Of a DNA stretch of 19,389 nucleotides, positions 15,073 to 19,389 are shown in pieces. A program made the position numbers and the translations under genes. The stretch comes from Candidatus Cloacimonadota bacterium (lineage in GTDB: Bacteria; Cloacimonadota; Cloacimonadia; JGIOTU-2): assembly GCA_011043895.1 (NCBI GenBank), contig DRBZ01000084.1:1-19389 (forward strand), in the 5' to 3' direction. How positions within the stretch are numbered: position 1 is the stretch's first letter; the number at the start of each line of letters is the position of its first letter. The notes below the pieces were generated by a model. It made no database searches. It saw only the letters and a program-made list of their open reading frames with translations, and was not told the origin of the DNA.

Positions 15073-17670
15073 ATGAAAAAAGTATTAATAATAACTGTCC
15101 TCTTATTTCTATTTGTTACATTGGCATACAGTGTAACTATTCATAAAATCCTTGAAAACGGAATGGAGATCGTTGCAAAAGAAAATCATGGAAATAAATC
15201 GATTGCATTTTACTGTTTTGTAAAAACAGGTTCCATAAATGAAGGGGATTATCTCGGAGCTGGTATTTCCCATTACTTGGAACATGTTGTTGCCGGTGGT
15301 TCCACCCTTTATCATACAGAGGAAGAATACCAGGCAATGGCAAAAGAAATGGGAGCTTTGGTCAATGCTTATACTTCTTATGAAGCTACTGCGTTTTATA
15401 TTACTGTGGATAAGCAATATGCAGATAATGCCCTCGAGATACTTTCACAGCAGATGTTTTCCTGTGCCTTTGATTCGATGGAAGTAGCTCGGGAGAAACA
15501 GGTCATTCTCAAAGAAATTGTTATGCGATCATCACCTCCACGATCAAAAATTTATCAGAGAAACAATGAACTTGTCTTTCCTACTTCAAATAGAAGATAT
15601 CCTGTAATTGGATATACCGATCTTTTTAAAACAATTACCAGAGAGCAGCTTCAGGATTATTATCAGAAACGCTATGTACCGAATAATATGATTTTCGTTG
15701 CAGCAGGTGATTTTGACGCAAATGATATGATAAGTAAACTTGAAGATACTTTTAATGAATTCCAAAGAGGTCAACTAAATCCAATTTATCTTCCCCCTCA
15801 AAATATCCGTCCGGGTTCAATCGAATATACAGAAGAATTCCAGATTCAACAACCAATGGTATTCATGACTACTATACTGCCCTCAGCATATTATGAATAT
15901 CAACCAGAACTTATCGTGGCACTTGATTTTCTTTTTGGAAAAAGACAATCTCCTATCAAATATAAACTCGTTGAAGAATTACAGCTTGTAAACTTTATTT
16001 ATGGGGGTGTCTCCACTTCTATGCGTCTTCCGGAAGGTACTATTTCTATTATTTTTGAAGCAAAAGATCCTACAAAAATCAAAGAGATCGTCAATATTAT
16101 CGATGAGGAGATTGAATGGTACAGTAATATCGGTATCGAACAAGAGGATATTGATAATCTTATAAACAGATTCAAAGCGGGATTGGTTCTTCGCATTCCC
16201 AGTGTGGGCAGTGATTGTAATTCTGTGGGCTGGAATCTTATGAATTATGGTGTGACGAACTCAGATGAACTTTGGATTCAGGAATTGGAAGAAACAACTC
16301 CTCAAAACGTCATGAACAGTCTTAAGAAGTTCCTTGTTCCAAAAAACCGTGTTGTATTTTATGCGGTACCAGAAGGTGCGAAAGAAATGATTACCGAAGG
16401 ATCAAATATAATAATTGAAAAATCAGAACCCGAGAAAATTCAGATATCTAAGGATCTTACTCTAATATATAAACAGAACACAGAGAAACCAATTATTAGT
16501 GGTGTGATCTATATGCCTATTACAGAGAATTATGAAACTGTTGAGACAGTAGGTTCCTTGTCATTTATGACAAATTTACTCCTGAGAGGTTCAAAACAAT
16601 ACAATTCCTTAGACCTTTCTGAATGGCTCGAAGACCATGCGATAGATATTGATATATCAGTGAATCGTGATGGAACTTATCTGGAATTTCGATGTTTAAA
16701 AGCAGATTTTAATAAGTTACAAGACATCATTATCGATGCAATAAATAATCCGACTTTTCCGGAGAATGAAGTTACCTTAGCCAAAGAAAGAGCCAAAGCA
16801 CAATACCAGCGATCATTGAGTAATCCCTCATCATTACATGCTGAATTTCGTAATGAAAATCTTTATCCAGGACAACCTGCAGGATTGTCAGCTGAAGAGA
16901 AACTGGCCATCAAACTTGCCCTTTCCCGTGAAGATCTTAACGCCTTACACAAGAAGTACTTCAATGCAGACAGCGCGATTGTAACATTCTTTGGAGATCT
17001 TACACTGGAAGAAGCTCAAGAATACGCACAGAAATTCTACAAAAATATTCCCAACAATGTTGTCGAGGTTGATGAGACCTATCTCAAAGTACCAGATATC
17101 GATGAAACCTTTGTTCAGGAATATGAATTTGAACCTGTTAATGTGGATATAAATTGTATCGCACCAGTGCATGATCCCAACAACAAAGATTTCTGGACAA
17201 TGAAGGTCATCATGGCAATCCTGAATGGCTCAAGAGGTAGAATTCATAAAGCGGTACGCGGAGTAAATGATCTTGCATATTATGGTTTTGCCCGATATTC
17301 AAGCGGTGCGCATTATGGTTTCTTCAGACTGTCCAGCCAGACTTCGATTGATAAAAAAGATGACTTGATCGCTGTGCTCAAAGAGCAGATAGAGCTCCTT
17401 AAAAACGAACCAGTAACTGAGGATGAGATCCAGTCTTCTATTGACGATTATTACCAGATGATTCTCACGGATATTGATGATAATCAATTACCTTATTATA
17501 TGACCTATTACGAGTCAATTGGACTGGGATATGACTATCTCAACAAGATAAAGGATTACTTGACTGGAATTACACCAGAGGATATTCAAAGGGTAGCAAA
17601 TACCTATTTTCAAAAGGTGGCTGTGATCATCTCAGAACCGAATGAAGAAGTAAAATTGATGGTTGATTAA
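15073..17670 (+). CDS. Exported M16-family (insulinase/pitrilysin-type) zinc metallopeptidase
   Basis: The 865-residue protein has a signal peptide (MKKVLIITVLLFLFVTLAYS), so it acts in the periplasm or beyond. The inverted zinc motif HxxEH is intact: HYLEH at residues 67-71 (His67, Glu70, His71). The third ligand fits Glu148 in EKQVILKEI, 77 residues after His71 as in pitrilysin. Residues ~20-440 form the catalytic M16 half (N-domain plus an M16_C domain). Residues ~440-865 form a second, inactive half without HxxEH, ending in an M16_C domain. M16 enzymes of this design degrade unfolded peptides in a closed clamshell chamber. AAGGA (15057-15061) lies 11 bases before the ATG. The next gene starts 62 bases downstream with no terminator between, so cotranscription is possible. 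Confidence 0.9.
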   Translation: MKKVLIITVLLFLFVTLAYSVTIHKILENGMEIVAKENHGNKSIAFYCFVKTGSINEGDYLGAGISHYLEHVVAGGSTLYHTEEEYQAMAKEMGALVNAYTSYEATAFYITVDKQYADNALEILSQQMFSCAFDSMEVAREKQVILKEIVMRSSPPRSKIYQRNNELVFPTSNRRYPVIGYTDLFKTITREQLQDYYQKRYVPNNMIFVAAGDFDANDMISKLEDTFNEFQRGQLNPIYLPPQNIRPGSIEYTEEFQIQQPMVFMTTILPSAYYEYQPELIVALDFLFGKRQSPIKYKLVEELQLVNFIYGGVSTSMRLPEGTISIIFEAKDPTKIKEIVNIIDEEIEWYSNIGIEQEDIDNLINRFKAGLVLRIPSVGSDCNSVGWNLMNYGVTNSDELWIQELEETTPQNVMNSLKKFLVPKNRVVFYAVPEGAKEMITEGSNIIIEKSEPEKIQISKDLTLIYKQNTEKPIISGVIYMPITENYETVETVGSLSFMTNLLLRGSKQYNSLDLSEWLEDHAIDIDISVNRDGTYLEFRCLKADFNKLQDIIIDAINNPTFPENEVTLAKERAKAQYQRSLSNPSSLHAEFRNENLYPGQPAGLSAEEKLAIKLALSREDLNALHKKYFNADSAIVTFFGDLTLEEAQEYAQKFYKNIPNNVVEVDETYLKVPDIDETFVQEYEFEPVNVDINCIAPVHDPNNKDFWTMKVIMAILNGSRGRIHKAVRGVNDLAYYGFARYSSGAHYGFFRLSSQTSIDKKDDLIAVLKEQIELLKNEPVTEDEIQSSIDDYYQMILTDIDDNQLPYYMTYYESIGLGYDYLNKIKDYLTGITPEDIQRVANTYFQKVAVIISEPNEEVKLMVD

Positions 17671-17732
17671 GGCATAAGATAAATTTCCAGATTTTTTATT
17701 TTCAATAATATTACGTCAAAGGATGGACGTGT

Positions 17733-18914
17733 ATGAAATATAAAAATACCCTTAGTTTGGGTTTGCTGATCTTAGTGATCATCATACTGGGAATACTTGC
17801 ACTAGTGCATATGCCGGGACAAAAAGACACATTACAACCTCAGTTGAACAAAGGCGAGAAATGGAAGATCGCTTATTACGAGGGTGGGCAGTACATCGAT
17901 TTTGCAGAAAATCTTCGTGGAATTATTAAAGGGCTGGGAGAACTTGGCTGGATACAGCCGATACATATACCTGAGTTTCAGGATGCTGATAATGCTTATT
18001 ATATTTGGAATTATGCTGCAAATAATTGCTCAAGCGACTATATCAAGTTTTTAGAAAAAGAATTCTGGTCATCAAGCTGGAATGATTCGCTTAGAGAAGT
18101 TAACAGAAAATTATTTATCGACCAACTGAATGAGAATGAAATCGACCTCGTAATTGCAATGGGAACCTGGGCAGGACAGGATCTTGTGAATGACCTTCAT
18201 ACGACACCAGTGATCGTGCTCAACTCGAGTGAGCCTTTACATGCAGGAATTATTAGTGATCCAAATGATTCTGGCTACGATAATATATTTGTGGAATATG
18301 ATCCGAATCGTTATAAAAAACAAATAGAACTATTCCATGATTTTGTCGGATTTGAAAGACTTGGTGTCACTTTTGAGGATTCCGAAGATGGCAGGATATA
18401 CTCAAATATTGATGATCTTGAACAGATTTCCAAAGAGTGTGGATTTAAACTCATCATGTGCCACGCACCGGATGTCAGTGAAGACATTTCGGAAGAGCAG
18501 GCTTTCAGAGCAGTGAAACGATGTTATGAAAGTTTAGCGCCCATGATTGATGCATTATGGATAGGAAATCATTTCGGCGAATCACCTCAGTATCTCCCGG
18601 AGATATTGAAACCTCTATATGAATTTAATATTCCCACATGGTCGAGTTCTGGAGAGATTGCAGTGAAACGGGGTGTTCTTATGAGTGTTACACATCAAAA
18701 TTTCAAAGAGGTAGGGAAGTGGTACGCAAAGATCATTGCTCAAATATTTAACGGCAAACAACCACGCTCGATCAAACCTTATCTTGAAAAACAAATGCAT
18801 ATACTTTTCAATAGAGAAACTGCAAAACGAATCGAGTTTAAAATACCTGAAGCACTCTTAGAAATAGCTGATAAAATATATGATACAATTGAAGGTGAGG
18901 GCAGACATGAGTAG
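17733..18914 (+). CDS. ABC_sub_bind-type periplasmic substrate-binding protein, membrane anchored
   Basis: The 393-residue protein begins with a hydrophobic helix (residues ~8-26) but has no lipobox cysteine, so it probably stays anchored in the inner membrane facing the periplasm. The rest fits the ABC_sub_bind family (two-lobed type I binding fold): KWKIAYYEGGQYIDFAENLRGIIKGLGELGW at the start, IDLVIAMGTWAGQDLVND with TPVIVLNSSEP in the first lobe, and FERLGVTFEDSEDGRIYSNIDDLEQISKECGF in the second. AAAGGA (17718-17723) lies 9 bases before the ATG. No permease or ATPase gene is next to it. Instead, the last 8 bases overlap a membrane sensor gene. This suggests ligand sensing rather than import, which is inference. 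The ligand is unknown. Confidence 0.82.
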   Translation: MKYKNTLSLGLLILVIIILGILALVHMPGQKDTLQPQLNKGEKWKIAYYEGGQYIDFAENLRGIIKGLGELGWIQPIHIPEFQDADNAYYIWNYAANNCSSDYIKFLEKEFWSSSWNDSLREVNRKLFIDQLNENEIDLVIAMGTWAGQDLVNDLHTTPVIVLNSSEPLHAGIISDPNDSGYDNIFVEYDPNRYKKQIELFHDFVGFERLGVTFEDSEDGRIYSNIDDLEQISKECGFKLIMCHAPDVSEDISEEQAFRAVKRCYESLAPMIDALWIGNHFGESPQYLPEILKPLYEFNIPTWSSSGEIAVKRGVLMSVTHQNFKEVGKWYAKIIAQIFNGKQPRSIKPYLEKQMHILFNRETAKRIEFKIPEALLEIADKIYDTIEGEGRHE

Positions 18915-19269
18915 AAGCACCTGGAATCCTCACAAGATTATTGGAATTGCATTACTCTTCGGATTATTTTTCTGGTTTGTAGATTCGGTTTATCATTACT
19001 TTGCTTTTTCCGAGCTCCTGCGCAGATTGATCGTTCAAAAACCCGATTCATTACTTGAACCTTTGTTTCTTAATATTCAGCCGTATCAATTGTTCGTTCG
19101 AATTGTATGTTTGGTTTTTTGCTTGATTGTGGGAATAATTGTAGCCCTTTTTGTCGAACGTCATAAAAAAGCAGAGCAGAGGATAAAAGAGAGCGAAGAG
19201 CATTATCGAATACTCACAGAAAGGGCAAATGATGCAATCGGAGTTATTTATGAAGGTAAAATAGTATAA
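18907..19269 (+). pseudogene. Truncated membrane sensor protein (probably PAS histidine kinase or diguanylate cyclase) cut by an insertion sequence
   Basis: The remaining 120 residues have two transmembrane helices (IIGIALLFGLFFWFVDSVYHYF and LFVRIVCLVFCLIVGIIVALFV), with a short periplasmic loop between them. A charged coiled linker (ERHKKAEQRIKESEEHY) and the first ~20 residues of a PAS domain follow (YRILTERANDAIGVIYEGKIV). A PAS domain needs about 100 residues, so it ends abruptly, and a stop follows directly. The sequence then turns into a transposase gene end on the other strand. The output domain is lost from this copy or lies beyond the inserted element. I chose the ATG at 18907 because its 8-base overlap with the binding-protein gene is typical of translational coupling; an in-frame start at 18880 is less likely. 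A histidine kinase is the commonest partner for this architecture, but the output type cannot be seen. Confidence 0.78.
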
Positions 19270-19389
19270 GACTAACCTTGATGTCTAACATTTTTATTAT
19301 CTTTTTTTATAAAATTTTTCATTGTTTCAAAGGGTCTTTTACCCATGTTTCTGTACCCTCTATGAGGACGTTCATAATTGTAGTGATAC
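19267..19389 (-). mobile_element. End of an insertion sequence inserted in the sensor gene
   Basis: The PAS-domain reading frame collapses at about 19267, and the transposase stop lies only a few bases further on, so the element boundary falls at roughly 19267-19283. Insertion sequences often carry the transposase stop inside or next to the terminal repeat. The exact terminal inverted repeat and target duplication cannot be defined without the other end. Confidence 0.7.
19272..19389 (-). CDS. Transposase C-terminus, DDE/rve integrase-core type (5' partial)
   Basis: Read on the minus strand from the window edge to a TAG at 19274-19272, the frame encodes 38 residues: YHYNYERPHRGYRNMGKRPF and then ETMKNFIKKDNKNVRHQG. 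YNYERPHRG followed by a P-x-E/F motif is the signature end of rve-fold transposases of IS3/IS481-like elements, around and after the third catalytic residue. The gene continues beyond the window. It is too short to have been caught as a long frame. Family assignment between IS3 and IS481 cannot be settled here. Confidence 0.85.
   Translation of the reverse strand, partial: YHYNYERPHRGYRNMGKRPFETMKNFIKKDNKNVRHQG

Overview
The window looks like chromosomal DNA of an AT-rich, Gram-negative (double-membrane) bacterium of the FCB superphylum. My best guess is Candidatus Cloacimonadota or a close relative. The reasons are a TonB-dependent receptor with an N-terminal carboxypeptidase-regulatory-like domain, a very large secreted protein ending in a type IX secretion (T9SS) sorting domain, a LruC-domain lipoprotein, and an AT-rich codon style. 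The phylum is inferred, because no rRNA or marker phylogeny is available here.

Layout. 1-438: the 3' end of a membrane-anchored protein resembling the C-terminus of peptidase-MA-like proteins. Its first ~106 bases carry a perfect 32-bp palindrome nested in a 10-bp inverted repeat, which looks like a small inserted hairpin element. 764-3520: a TonB-dependent outer-membrane receptor, followed by a terminator. 3624-5522 (minus strand): gpsA followed by an EamA/DMT transporter, 6 bases apart. 5592-5668: a divergent control region with a CIRCE operator (one mismatch to consensus) and a sigma-70-like promoter. 5680-9953: clpB-groEL in one operon, closed by a terminator and without groES. 10079-12976: a secreted multi-domain protein (propeller-like segment, two ASH-type domains, eight FG-GAP/VCBS repeats, T9SS tail). 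13046-14761 (minus strand): a LruC-domain lipoprotein, convergent with the previous gene and sharing a bidirectional terminator. 15073-17670: an exported M16 zinc peptidase with intact metal ligands, preceded by two hairpins. 17733-18914: an ABC_sub_bind-type periplasmic binding protein anchored by an N-terminal helix. 18907-19269: the start of a membrane sensor protein (two transmembrane helices, linker, start of a PAS domain) that is cut short. 19272-19389 (minus strand): the C-terminus of a DDE (rve) transposase whose insertion explains that truncation.

Functionally, most genes serve the cell envelope and secretion (receptor, T9SS cargo, LruC lipoprotein, M16 peptidase, sensory binding protein). 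The centre is a protein-quality-control operon whose CIRCE site implies HrcA control. No tRNA, rRNA, CRISPR array or prophage was recognised. I found no clearly new multi-gene system. The best leads are the hairpin element at the left edge, the CIRCE-controlled clpB-groEL arrangement, and the binding-protein/sensor pair broken by an insertion sequence.
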